Of a stretch of DNA of 64,000 nt, positions 1 through 11,604 are shown piece after piece; position 1 is the first letter of the stretch; each line of letters starts with the position of its first letter. The notes beneath the pieces are model-generated. The model searched no databases. It worked only from the letters and a program-made list of their open reading frames with translations, and was not told the origin of the DNA. Source of the stretch: Neoconidiobolus thromboides FSU 785 (taxonomy: Eukaryota > Entomophthoromycota > Entomophthoromycetes > Entomophthorales > Neoconidiobolaceae); NCBI GenBank assembly GCA_025603075.1, contig MU626356.1, positions 1 to 64,000 on the forward strand. The letters run 5' to 3'. Both the position numbers and the translations under genes were made by a program.

Positions 1-101
1 TGGGGATGTATTTTTGTATTTAAGAGTTTTACTAACAAATTTTCCGCTCAAATAGCGCTTAAAAAATGGAAAAAATAATGAAGTCAAAAGAAACACTCCC
101 A
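1..101 (+). mobile_element. MITE copy 1 (cut by window edge)
   Basis: First of 16 related elements. The full element is about 100-105 bp. It begins TATGGGGATGTATTTTTG, has a central AGCGCTTAAAAAATGG, and ends in ACATCCCCATA, so the ends are inverted copies of TATGGGGATGT with TA outermost. I call this direction '+' for all copies. Here the first T-A lies outside the window. It has no coding capacity. Confidence 0.85.
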
Positions 102-778
102 TTTATTAAAAAAAACTTTGAAAACATTTTATAGCTTTTAATATCAAAACTAAAATAATAAACATTAAAAGAATTACAATAAATAAAGTTATAACTGGAT
201 TTCAATTATAATATATGCATTTTTACTATAAAAACTTAGAAAGATTGAACCTTTAACAGCGGAAACAATAATTAATCTCACTTTTATCCAAATGTATTAT
301 TAACCGTTATTTAAAATAATCAAATCATTACTCTTATTTTTTAGATAAGTAATCTGCTCAACTTTCGCTAAAATTTGAACAAATCGCACAAATAAAATAG
401 GGCTAATTAAAATCTTCATTTTCCCGAACTTAAAAAGTTTAAGTTGAATAATTAGTACTTTAATTTGAATCTCCGATTTTTATTGGCTTACTTTTTAATT
501 ATCCTAATCTAACTTTACTCCCTTAAGTATTTTCCCATGCCTTTAAATTCCCATGATGACCTCACCCTTACTTGAAAAAGTTAACTTTTTTGGCGTATCA
601 ATTACGAGATAAATCCTTATCTTTTTAAAAAAAGGGATAAATACCCAACCAAAGCATGTTTAAGTACGGGTAAATAGAAAAATATTAGATGGAGATAATC
701 AGTATATTCCTGAATTTGACAGTATTATTTATAGGTTTAATTTTAAAAAAATTGAAATTGAGCTATCACTTTTTGACC
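102..778. other. Intergenic, upstream of debranching enzyme
   Basis: AT-rich sequence between the edge MITE and the debranching-enzyme gene. I see no gene. An in-frame ATG at 689 would add a hydrophobic 30-residue leader to the next gene, but it reads more like 5' untranslated sequence. Confidence 0.5.
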
Positions 779-3700
779 ATGATTGGTAACGCTAAACAAA
801 AAACAATTTCAACAAAAGACAAAGTAACCATGCCAACTACGGTAGAAACAAATAACACGCATTCAAACGCTCAGACTGTATCTAAAGAAAAGGAAGAAAG
901 CATTCAATTGGGAGATGAGGTGATCACAGTTTATACGTTAATATTAAACAAAGAAGGAGAAGCTAAAGACAATGACAAACTAATTCGTTTACCTGCTCCA
1001 ATAAAACCATATGGACTAAGGATTGTCTTAACCAGTGGCTCTTTGCCTTCTTTAAACGGTGAATTGAATACTAACTATCCAACAGATGCTAGGTAATCTC
1101 ATAATAATAATAATAATAATAATAATAATATTCTTATTTAACATATATTTAATAGCAATAACTTTGAAAGAACCAATTTTAATAAGTTAAAGTAACTAAT
1201 TTTTAATACAGTAATGATGACAAATGCTTATTTTTATTTTTATTAGTTTTATTAAAGGCTTTGAGTCTAATGCACACTGTGATATATTAATAACCAGGCC
1301 TGGTATCTATCAATATTATATATCATATCACAATGAACTCAATGAGCTAATAAAAACTAAGCTTGGCTATTTTATCATTGATCCTAAATTAAATATTAAT
1401 GGAAACCATTTACCCTTAGACGGTATTAACTTATTATCTATTGTGCCAAAGTGGCTTGGTCCTATTTCCAAGTGGGATTCTCATTTTAAAGCCGCTTCTG
1501 AACTTGGTTATAATTTGATTCATTTTGTACCTTTACAAAAGAGAGGAGGTTCTAATTCTCCTTATTCTTTATTTAATCAAAATGCCCTCTCAGATGATTT
1601 ATTCCCTCCAAAGACAACCGAAGATGTTAAGTTAAATATTTTAAAGCAAACCATTACTGGTTTGCGTGAAGAAAAGGGATTGTTGAGCTTAATTGATATG
1701 GTATGGAATCACACTTCGTTTGATTCTGAATGGTTATGGGATCATCCAGAAGCTGGCTATAATTTAGAGAACTCGCCTCATCTGCGTCCAGCTTATGAAT
1801 TAGATACCGCTTTATTGGAGTTATCTACACAGTTAAAATCTCATTATAACCTTAAAGGTAGTATTGAAAATGAAGCTGATTTAAATGATGTAGTTTCAGT
1901 TATTCGTAATTCTGTCATTCCTAATCTTAGATTATATGAATATTATGCAATTGATGTTAAAAAAGCCATTGATGAATTAAAAAATATTGCTGAAGAACGC
2001 ACAATTGATGAAAATGTAGAAGCGTGTATTCCAAATGAAGATATTAGAAACTTCAATAATTATGATTTAGGATTAAAAATGGTAGAACACGCCTTGGTAG
2101 AACAACCTGGGATACGTTTTGGTAAACATCTTAAACCTGAATTAATCATCCCTATTTTGCGCGTACGCCTTGGCTATCGTTCTGTTTATGACAACTTAGA
2201 AGAAGCCAGTAATGTTTACCACGATTTGTTAAACATGATCAATCTCCCTTATTATACTGCCTTTGATGAAGACACTGCTGCTATGATTCAAAACATTGAA
2301 AATCATTTAAGATTTCAAAGACTTGCTTCCAATGGGCCTCAATACTCTCAGATCGATGAACATCATCCTCTGCTACAAACTTATTTTACACGCTTACCAC
2401 AAAATGAACGTACTTCCAAGCACTCCAAACATGCACTTGCTATTGCTAACAATGGTTGGGTATGGGCAGCAGATCCTAAAGTGGACTTTGCATCCCCACA
2501 ATCCCAAGCTTATCTTCGTAGAGATGTGATTATCTGGGGAGATTGTGCTAAGCTAAGATATGGTAACTCAAAAGAAGACAACCCATGGTTGTGGGAGCAT
2601 ATGCGTCAATACACAATAACAATGGCACAAGTATTCAATGGGTTCCGTATTGATAACTGTCATTCTACCCCAATCCATTTAGCAGAATATCTTTTGGATG
2701 CTGCACGTCAAGCCAATCCAGATCTTTATATTGTAGCTGAGTTGTTTACTGGATCAGAAGAAATGGATAAACAATATGTATGCCAACTAGGACTGAATTC
2801 TTTGATACGTGAAGCTATGCAAGCTGGTGATTCATTTGAATTGAGTCGACTTGTACATAGATATGGTGGTAATCCGGTTGGATCTTTAGATGAAAGTTGG
2901 AGATCTAAGAAGGGTTCTTTTAAATCTTTCAATTTAAGTAAAGAATATGAATGCAACCTTATACCAATTGAGGGTAAAGTAACTCACTCTTTGTTCATGG
3001 ATTGTACCCATGACAATGAATCACCAACTCAAAAGAGAACAACGATTGATAGTTTACCAAATGCTATGTTAGTTGGTATGACTTATTGTGCTGTTGGCAG
3101 TGTTAAGGGATATGATGAAGCTTATCCAAAGCTTTTAGAACTTGTAAGTGAAAAGAGATTGTATCAAACAGTTTCTGATGCAACAAGTGTTGGTATTGGA
3201 AAAGCAAAGAAAGAGATGCTTAATTTACATTACAAATTATGTAAAGAAGGATACAATGAAATCCATGTTCATCATGAAAACCAATATGTTATGGTACATC
3301 GTCAACATCCCAAATCCCATGAAGGCTATTTACTTATTGCTCATACTGCTTACAAGCATTCTTCAGAAACCAGCTATTTATCACCTGTAATACTTAGGGG
3401 TACTTCCATTGAATTTATCAGTTCCTATAAACTGGATGTAAATGATAGTAAAGAACCAGAAGATAAAGAATTTATTACAGGCTTAAATACTGTTTTAAAA
3501 GAGCTTGAATTTCCAGAAGTACGTCATGGTAAAGATGACTTAGGTCCTTATGTTGAACTTGTTTTAAATGAAAATTTTAAACATGGAAGTACTTTATTAA
3601 TCAAAACCAAACTTAATGAACTCAACGAATCAATTACCTCTCAAATCGGTGATCAAGTTGAAGAGAATGTACAAGATTTAACTCATCTTGGCCTAAACAT

Positions 3701-6059
3701 TCTATTGTACCGTTGTGATGCAGAAGAAAAGGATTTGATTGGTGATGCTGCTGGTTCCTATGAATTCCCGCACGTTGGCCACTTAGCTTATTGTGGTTTA
3801 CAAGGCTTCGTCTCTGCTTTAAAACCAGTTATGTTATCAAATAACCTTGGCCATCCTATTTGCCAAAACCTCAGAGATGGTAGATGGGCTTTAGATTATA
3901 TTATCAATCGACTCGAACAACATCTAGAGATTGAACCCTCACTTAACAAAACCCATCAATGGTTTATTAAGCAAAGGGAGTTATTAGAAAAAGTACCCTC
4001 CTTTTTGTTTCCAAAGTATTTCTCTATGTTGATCTTCTCTGCTTATAATGCAGCAGCCAAAAAAGCGTATTCTACTATGTCAGAGTTTGTACAACAAGGT
4101 GATTGGTTTATCAAAGGCTTAGCTATGTGTTCTATTCAACTCAGTGGAGAAGTAAAAACAACATCACTTCATCCAAAAGAAGCTGGTCCCTGTTTAGCAG
4201 CTGGGTTACCTCATTTTGCAGTTAGACATATGCGATGCTGGGGTAGAGATACCTTTATCTCATTAAAAGGGTTGTATCTCTGTACAGGTAACTTTGAACT
4301 CGCGCGTCAACATTTACTTTCATTTGCTGGTTCAGTAAAACATGGTCTTGTTCCTAATTTGTTAGACAGTTTGCGTTTTCCAAGATACAATGCTAGAGAT
4401 GCTACCTGGTGGTTCCTTCAAGCTTTACAAGACTACTGTATAATGGCACCAGAAGGTAATGCTATCTTAAAGGTACAAGTACCAATGAGATTCCCTGATG
4501 GTGATAACTTTGTTGCCTATGATGATCCGCTCTCTTATTCTGTCTCTAAACCATTATACGATATCATTCAAGATATCTTCCAACGTCATGCTCAAGGGAT
4601 CAAATTTAGAGAATGGAATGCTGGTCCTAATCTAGATGATCATATGTCTGATAAAGGATTCAATGTTGAAGTAGTTTTAAATAAAGAAAATGGATTTATT
4701 TTTGGTGGAAGTAAATATAATTGTGGAACATGGATGGATAAGATGGGAGAATCAGTTAAGGCAGGGACCATGGGAGTTCCAGCTACTCCACGTGATGGTG
4801 CTCCAGTTGAATTGACTGGATTACTTAAATCAGCTTTGCGTTGGATTACTAATTTAAGTGAAAGTAATGAGTATCCATATAAGCAAGTTAACCTTGAAGA
4901 TAAACAAGCATTTACATTTAAACAATGGAATGAATTAGTTTTACAGAATTTTGAAAAGTATTATTATGTACCATTACAAGATGAAGATCAAGAAGCATAC
5001 CATATCAATCCAAGTTTAATCAATAGAAGAGGTATTTACAAAGATACCCTTAATAGTTCGATTGAGTACACAGATTATCGTCTTCGTCCTAATTTCCCTG
5101 TAGCCATGTATGTAGCACCTGAATTATTTGATCAAAAGCATGCTCAACAGGCCCTTAAAATGGCTGAGGATGTGTTATTAGCTCCATTAGGTATGAAAAC
5201 ACTTGATCCTAAGGATTTAGCTTACCGTGGTGATTATGACAACTCCAATGATTCTAATGATGCAAGTATTGCTAAAGGCTTCAATTACCATCAAGGCCCA
5301 GAATGGGGGTGGCCATTAGGTTATTTCTTAGGATCTAAATTACAGTTTAGTTTAGATAATTTGAATGAAGAAGAACTTATTAAATTAAGCACTTTTATAC
5401 ATTCTAAATTAACTGGATTTAAAGATGTATTAAGAAAAGAACCTTATTCAGGAATACCAGAACTTACTAATTCCAATGGTAAATTTTGTCCAGATTCTTG
5501 TCCAACTCAAGCTTGGTCAGCAGCTACTGCTTTAGATCTTTTAAGTAAATTAAAACAAGCATTTGATGAAAATCAAAAGAAAAAACAACTTAATGTTGAT
5601 ATTGAAGTTAAAAATGATATTAAAAATACAAATGACGTTAAAGCACAACCTGCTACTACTCAAGCTAAAGTGAAAGTATCTCCATCGAATACAAAACCAA
5701 CTACAAATTCTAATACCCCAAAGCATAATCGCCAACAATCTTTACCTACTCAAAATAATCAAAAAGAAAGGAAGCCATCTACATCAAGCCCAAATAACAA
5801 TAAAGTTATGGCATCACCAGTATTAACTAACAAGGCTACTAAAAAGGTATCTGCTTCACCAGCGCCCATTCAAACTACCCCAGCTATTGGTAAAAGTGGG
5901 CGATTAAGTAGAGAATCTTCACCACTTCATTCACCTAAAAAGACACCTTCACCTACCGCTGGATTTAATACTAGAAAGAGCAATTCTATTGATGATAAAA
6001 AATCCCCCTTAAAGCCTACTTTTTCTTCATCATCAAAACAGAAGAAAGAAGTCAAATAA
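779..6059 (+). CDS. GDB1: Glycogen debranching enzyme (GDE, Gdb1)
   Basis: Bifunctional cytosolic enzyme: 4-alpha-glucanotransferase plus amylo-alpha-1,6-glucosidase, needed for complete glycogen breakdown. Two exons, 779-1092 and 1247-6059; the 154-nt intron splices ...TDAR to SFIKGFES... in frame, giving 1708 aa if the ATG at 779 is used (689 is an in-frame alternative). The GH13-like transferase half has GFRIDN near residue 571 (nucleophile Asp), VAELFTG near 601 (acid Glu) and CTHDNESP near 691. The glucosidase half has RHMRCWGRDTF near 1099, EWNAGP near 1226, and the QGPEWGWPLGYF ending typical of the family. Family members are about 1530 aa. Here roughly 165 extra residues (about 1543-1708), rich in Lys, Ser, Pro, Thr and Asn, form a disordered-looking tail. 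Everything else is collinear with the family. Confidence 0.96.
1101..1130 (+). repeat. (AAT)n microsatellite in GDB1 intron
   Basis: About ten uninterrupted AAT units just inside the donor of the only GDB1 intron. They account for part of that intron's unusual length. Confidence 0.9.
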
Positions 6060-6247
6060 TGAAATCAATTAAATAGTATGAAATTAAAGTATCACATTCA
6101 AAATAAGTAAAAGTTGTTACTAAGAATTCGATTTATATTTACATTTTTATATTGTCTTTATTATTAATAAAATTAATTACATATGATTGATTATTTGTAT
6201 AAAAAATTTAATAGCACAACATAGAATTATATCATCTATCTAATAAG

Positions 6248-7899
6248 TTAAAGTTCGATACTTCCTATCATTACTAAGCCACATTCACTACCAACTAAAG
6301 CAAGTCCAGTGGTTGGATGTAAATCTAAATAATTAAAGGAATCTACAAGCCCATTTTCAAGTTCTATTGTTTTAGCTAAATGATTACTATATAACGTCGG
6401 ATTATAATTGTAACAATATAACTCTTTTTCTCTTTCAATTGTATGTAATAATTCATCACAACATAAAGTAAGCCCTAAACTAGAACCTAAGATAAAACAT
6501 TATTTAATAATAATCTAGTTTAATTTAATACTATTTTTTACTAATAGTTGTTGTTACTAATATATCTGGATTTAATGGATGATGTTTAATTGATTCAATT
6601 GAATTTGAATGTCGATTTGGTATGATCTTTGAATCACTACCTCCATTTACATCTCTTTGCCCCAATTTTCTTAAATCGAATAATAAAATATCCCCATAGC
6701 TAGTACCAACTGAAAAATTACAATACTAAATTAATACAATCAAATTAAAATTTAACAAAATAACTAAAAAGAAATTACTTTTTCTGGATGATGTACAATA
6801 CAATTAAACTCCCCAACTGATTTATTATGTTCTTTCTTAAATGACTGTTTTACATTACCATCCACTCTTAAGTCTAACATTTGAACTGTTCCATCCGAAC
6901 ACGCTAAAGTCGCAATTGATGGAGAAAACCAAGCTACATCTTTAATACAATATTCACTTGTCTTTTGATTAAATATTCTCTTTTGGCTATTAATATCATA
7001 TAAAGTAACTGTACCATCAAACCCAGTGGATAATAATGTATCTATACCATTAGCTATGGTATTATTACTATTGATTCCAAACAAAGCATCTTCTGGATTC
7101 AAGTAATTATTTGGTGGAAACTTTACTCGACTAGTACCACCTAATGTAGATTTGTGAGCTCTATATTCATCTGTTAATTCATAACCCCAGTCTCTCTCTT
7201 CTTCTAAATAGAAAAAGGTATATATACTAATAGTACCATCATCCGAAGCTACTACTAATTTATCTTTAAATTCAATATCATTGATGTTTTTTGGATGTTT
7301 AATAGCTAATTCTAAATTTCTTTCAAAAGTTTTAATTGAAGTAGGGCCGCTCTTTAGGAAGGTTGACCACACTTGAATTTCACTAGACTATAAAAACGGG
7401 TAAGTGAAGCTATATAAAATAATTAAAGTTACTTCATCGAATTGTTTTTCCGTCAATAAAAATTTATAAGAGGCATCTTGATTGAAGGTTCTGTAAGGGT
7501 TTAATCCACTGTTTTGAAACGACGAACTAGATGGCTGATAATTATAAAGAAGCTCGGTTTCTAACTTCTCATTTTCTTCATCGGTATCAAATAAAAGAGG
7601 CTCGTTTAGTTTGCTATTAATAATAGGTTGTAATTCTTCTTTATTGGTTTATAGATTAGAACTAAAAATTTGATATTTGTATATTGATTACCTCTATTTG
7701 CAACACTATTACTAGCATTATATACATTATTAATGCCATTACTAAAATTACTTATACCATGGTCACTATTAGAACTATTACCCTCTATATAATCTTGCTT
7801 TCCAAAACTTGTATTAATCTTTGAATCTTCCATGTCTTGAATCCATTTTAAACTTGTAATATTCCCAGTGCAATGAAACATTTCATAATCGAATACCAT
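6248..7899 (-). CDS. WD40 protein, Nup43-like nucleoporin
   Basis: Probable beta-propeller subunit of the nuclear pore outer ring (Nup107-160/Y complex). Five exons on the minus strand: 7692-7899, 7433-7638, 6779-7387, 6542-6725, 6248-6486; introns 45-55 nt; 481 aa. Recurrent blade signatures are LVVASDDGTISIYTF, LLSTGFDGTVTLYDI, LACSDGTVQMLDLR and VGTSYGDILLFDLR. The order of blades, the NCIVHHPEK and IKHHPLNPDILVTT stretches and the terminal FNYLDL..LALVGSECGLVMIG match the Nup43 pattern as I know it. An Asn/Ser-rich insert (near residues 30-65) is low complexity. WD40 membership is certain; the Nup43 assignment is inference and another WD40 family remains possible. Confidence 0.72.
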
Positions 7900-8233
7900 C
7901 TTTTAACAATTAAATTGTTTATTATTTTAATTACGAAAAAAGAAAAAACTTTTAATTCTTTTTTGTTGTCTGTTTTAGTAGTAAACGTAAAAATTAAGGG
8001 TTGCTATTTTATGAAAAATTAAGGGAGAGAAGTTTTATGCGTAAAAATGAATAATACAAAAAGGGATTACTATTTAAAGTAGGAGGTATTTGTAGAGAGT
8101 TATAAGCTATAAGTTATAGAAATACTTTTATTATAATACTTACATATTCTAAACTTTAGAGACTTGTTTAGATATACTACACTATATTTAAACATTAAAA
8201 CATTACTTTTATTATCATTAAACATAACTTGAA
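7900..8233. other. Intergenic, Nup43-like to LPMO
   Basis: Contains the promoter of the Nup43-like gene and the 3' region of the LPMO gene, both on the minus strand. No other feature seen. Confidence 0.5.
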
Positions 8234-8893
8234 TTACAAAAACCTTTTAAATGGTGACTCAATTTTAACAATTGGTGATGTTTTATAGAGATAGGCGCTA
8301 TGGTCACTATCCAAATAAAACTCTGGAATAACAGGATATCCTGGTAGATTAGCTACTGTTAACTTGGGTGCTACAAAAGTAGAGTTAAAATTTTCTCCTA
8401 ATACCTTGATATCAATACAATTCATATAGAACTCCCTATTCCCGTACGCATTGACCCAAGTCCAAGCCAAAGTAGCTCTTTCCGCAGAGGGTATGTTCTT
8501 TGGTAGCATTACTTCAAAGTTTAAACGATGAATAAAACAATCATTTAATACAGTATTTAGTACACCAAATACTTTATCATCATAACTTAATGAAAACTGA
8601 CAATGACCACCATGGTGATACGTCTGGTTTTCAAATGTAAATGTAATGATATCCCCAGGTGAATATTCCGCTGTGGCTGGGCCTGGCATTGTATTTCTAC
8701 ATGGGAATCCACTCTCCCATTCCTTTGAATTACCAACTGGACTACTGAGATCCCAATCGACTAACCCCTTATCACGATACCATTTAGAGAATTTTGAATT
8801 ACGTGGGTTAGGATATTTTACTTGCATGTGAGCATTTATAAAGGTAAGATGTATTGAAAGGAAAACAATAACAGTAGTGAAAAAATAGTTCAT
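8234..8893 (-). CDS. Secreted lytic polysaccharide monooxygenase, AA11-like
   Basis: Copper-dependent secreted enzyme that oxidatively cleaves crystalline polysaccharide, chitin in characterised AA11 members. Intronless, 219 aa. Residues 1-21 are a classic signal peptide ending FINA, so the mature protein starts with His22 (HMQVKYP), the first ligand of the histidine brace. The second brace His lies in YHHGGHCQFSLSYD (His93/94). The axial Tyr region WVNAYGNREFYMNC near residues 150-163 closely follows the family pattern AWTW.N..GNRE.YMNC. There is a FPCR cysteine as in AA11. No carbohydrate-binding module or linker follows the catalytic domain. Family AA11 is my best fit; other chitin-active fungal AA families are possible. 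It may act in wall remodelling or insect/fungal chitin use. Confidence 0.83.
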   Translation of the reverse strand: MNYFFTTVIVFLSIHLTFINAHMQVKYPNPRNSKFSKWYRDKGLVDWDLSSPVGNSKEWESGFPCRNTMPGPATAEYSPGDIITFTFENQTYHHGGHCQFSLSYDDKVFGVLNTVLNDCFIHRLNFEVMLPKNIPSAERATLAWTWVNAYGNREFYMNCIDIKVLGENFNSTFVAPKLTVANLPGYPVIPEFYLDSDHSAYLYKTSPIVKIESPFKRFL

Positions 8894-10053
8894 AGCATAA
8901 TAAGAAGATGTATTAGTTTAAAGATCAATATTTATCTCCATTTTGGACTTATTTTTAAAATGAAACAAGGTTAATTTTTACTATTTCCTACTTTTGCAAT
9001 GAAACAGAATGGGTTAACTTGATTTTAGCATCTCACTTTTTTTAAAATAAAAATAAAGTTTTGAATTAACTAGTTTAATTAAAATCTAGAATTCAATTGA
9101 ATTTCATTTATAAAAAAATGGTAATGGAGGAAAAGTTAAATTTGAAGTTGAAAAGAATTTTAAGTAAAAGAATATAGTATATAATGATAATAGCATTTAA
9201 AGCTTGGCAATAAGTATAAGGCATATTTTAATTAAACTATAAAGATAATAAAGGTAATAATGCTTTTTTGATGTTGCTTTTCAATTTAACCACACCATTT
9301 TGAAAAATGTATAAAACTCCAGCTGTTGGCAATTCCAAGCAAAAAAACTTAACAATAATAGATTATAAACTTAATTATTTTGTTGAATTTTCGCCTTACG
9401 AATGTTAACCTACTGATGTTGAACGTTTTTCAAAAAGGTGTAGTTTGGTTTTGATTAAATTACTTTTGTAGCTGCTTTATATAAAGTTGTTTTTTATTGA
9501 GATTTAAGATATGACCTAATTACTTTACAATGTAAAAAAAGTACAAGTTTATAAAGTTCACAGTTATCTTTTACCGAGTATATAGATTTCAAACAATCAT
9601 TGATTTAAACAAATACCCATCTTATTTGATATCAGTATATATATAAGATCATTTAATATAAAAAGCCAAAAAAACTATTTACCCCAGCACCAAATATTAT
9701 ATTTGTAACTTCACCTTGCCAATACATATTAACAATCTATCTCACTTTAAACAAAATACCATGATAGTATCCTACTTATTATTTATAGCACGATATTTAA
9801 TGATTTATCACAAACTGGGTTAAGTACATTGTATGCTACAATTTGTGATTGTTTTAGTTAATAGTCTATAAGATTATTTTAAAGCTTTTTGATATAGTTC
9901 ATTAATGTTATAGATCAATAACCAAGCATTACCTGAATAGTTATCGTTTCGTTTACCTATCATAATGGGCAATGCATACCAGACTATTATTGCTTTTGAC
10001 TTTCTGATTTTTGCTGAAAGCTCTATAAAAACAAATATCTTATAAAACTAATA
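8894..10053. other. Intergenic, no gene seen
   Basis: 1.16 kb of AT-rich DNA between the LPMO promoter and the left end of the transposon. I find no open frame with protein-like composition and no MITE. Confidence 0.5.
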
Positions 10054-10079
10054 TATATGGGACTGTCTTAATTGGTTTC
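10054..10079 (+). repeat. Left terminal inverted repeat
   Basis: Pairs with 13723-13748; mismatches at three of 26 positions. Core TATATGGGACTGTCT. Confidence 0.8.
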
Positions 10080-10277
10080 AGAATCTATTTAGAAATTAAT
10101 CCAAATTTAAAATTTCAAGTTTGTGTCCAACATAACGGTTAAATCTAAAAAGCCTAAAATTAAATGTCTCTATTTAAAACTTATTTTTAATTGTTTCCTT
10201 TTCTTAATAAATAGCTAATTTTCCTAATTATATAAATATGATTATTTGACTTTATTTTTTGTTGAAATAAAAATAAA

Positions 10278-11175
10278 ATGCAAACTTTCATAACTAAACT
10301 TCGAAATGGAATTTTTGAAAATTTTAATACAATAGGGAGGAGTACACAATATAAACATTGTAATTCATTTACATCAATTTTAAGAGCTACTTATAACAAC
10401 CTAAGGTTTATGGAATTTTATAACAAAACAAAACAAAGAAAAGATATATTATCAAAGTTTATTATCGATAATAATAAACTTAATCAAGTAATGTATAAAA
10501 TTAGTGCTTTGAGGGAAATAGGAAATAAAAATCAACAAGTAGCGTTATTATCAACTATAGCTTCAGTATATTCTTTTGATGAATGCAAGAGTTTTGGGTT
10601 TAATATAAATAGAAATCAATATGATTATTCAAAAACAAGTAATAATAATAAAATATCAACATTGCAACCTATTATTAAAAATACAAAAAAAATTAAAGAT
10701 GAGCAAATTGAAACTATCATACAATATTTACTAAATGATTCAACTATTTCATCAAGATTTAATAAAAAAAAATAATGATAGTAAATATTCATCAGATAAT
10801 ATATATATATTAAATAAAAGTAGAATGATATATAGTAAATATTTGAATAACCTAAGAGATAAAGCAGTAGCTAGGTCAACGTTCTTTAAATATATATCAA
10901 GTAATTTCAAAAATCCAGCAAGAAAAACGGATCTATGTAATATATATGCCCAGTATACAGTATACAGTTAGGAAAAAGTTATTTGAAAATAAAATAAATA
11001 CAGCAAAAGACAAAGCAAAGATAGAAGAAGTAGTTTTCAATGAAGAAGAAAAATTATACAAATTACATAAATTCTGTGTTGATACTCAAAAAAACACATT
11101 TAATGAAACTATTAAAAAATTAAATAACAAAAGTTGTATAATAATTTTAGATTTTAAACAAAATATGGAAATAGG
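10278..11175 (+). pseudogene. Transposase copy 1 (broken, runs into gap)
   Basis: Opens with MQTFITKLRNGIFENF. It has an intact first frame to 10773, then an A-run lesion brings a TAA near 10773. The reading continues in other frames (SKYSSDNIYI..., RKTDLCNIYAQY..., KLHKFCVDTQKNTF) until the assembly gap. The lost frame aligns with copy 2, where the corresponding A-run reads through. Function as a transposase is inferred from copy 2, which preserves the catalytic-looking region. Confidence 0.7.
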
Positions 11176-11275
11176 NNNNNNNNNNNNNNNNNNNNNNNNN
11201 NNNNNNNNNNNNNNNNNNNNNNNNNNNNNNNNNNNNNNNNNNNNNNNNNNNNNNNNNNNNNNNNNNNNNNNNNNN
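11176..11275. other. Assembly gap (100 N)
   Basis: Exactly 100 N bases, the usual placeholder for a gap of unknown size. Copy 1 of the transposase stops at it, at the same point where copy 2 continues to its catalytic half. Confidence 0.99.
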
Positions 11276-11604
11276 AGGTCTTAGTTTATGTGACTAAGAT
11301 AGACTTGGATTATGAGGAATAGCACGTAATAGGTTACAAGCTATATAAGACAAATAGAATAGACAATACTAATGTAAAATCTATGTAAAATAATATTAAG
11401 AAAACTTAGTGGCTTTATTAAATGTTCGAGATATCAGGGATTAATTCAGTTAAAAAGCCTCGAACTATTATACTCTGTAAACTCTTTTATACTCTGAAAA
11501 GTATAAGTATCAAAATGAGAAGATAATATTCTTTTGGGTGGAACTAGAAATTCTCATAACAAATCAAAATAATTAACCATGGGACTGACGAAGCGATATT
11601 TCAC
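11276..11604 (+). repeat. Unclassified repeat R, copy 1
   Basis: Starts GTCTTAGTTTATGTGACTAA and aligns along its length with 56661-57085 (for example AAGATAGACTTG.ATTATGA and GTAAAATCTATGT). It sits between the gap and transposase copy 2. Open frames are broken in both copies and I cannot name a protein. It may be an unrelated insertion or a non-coding part of the transposon. Confidence 0.6.
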
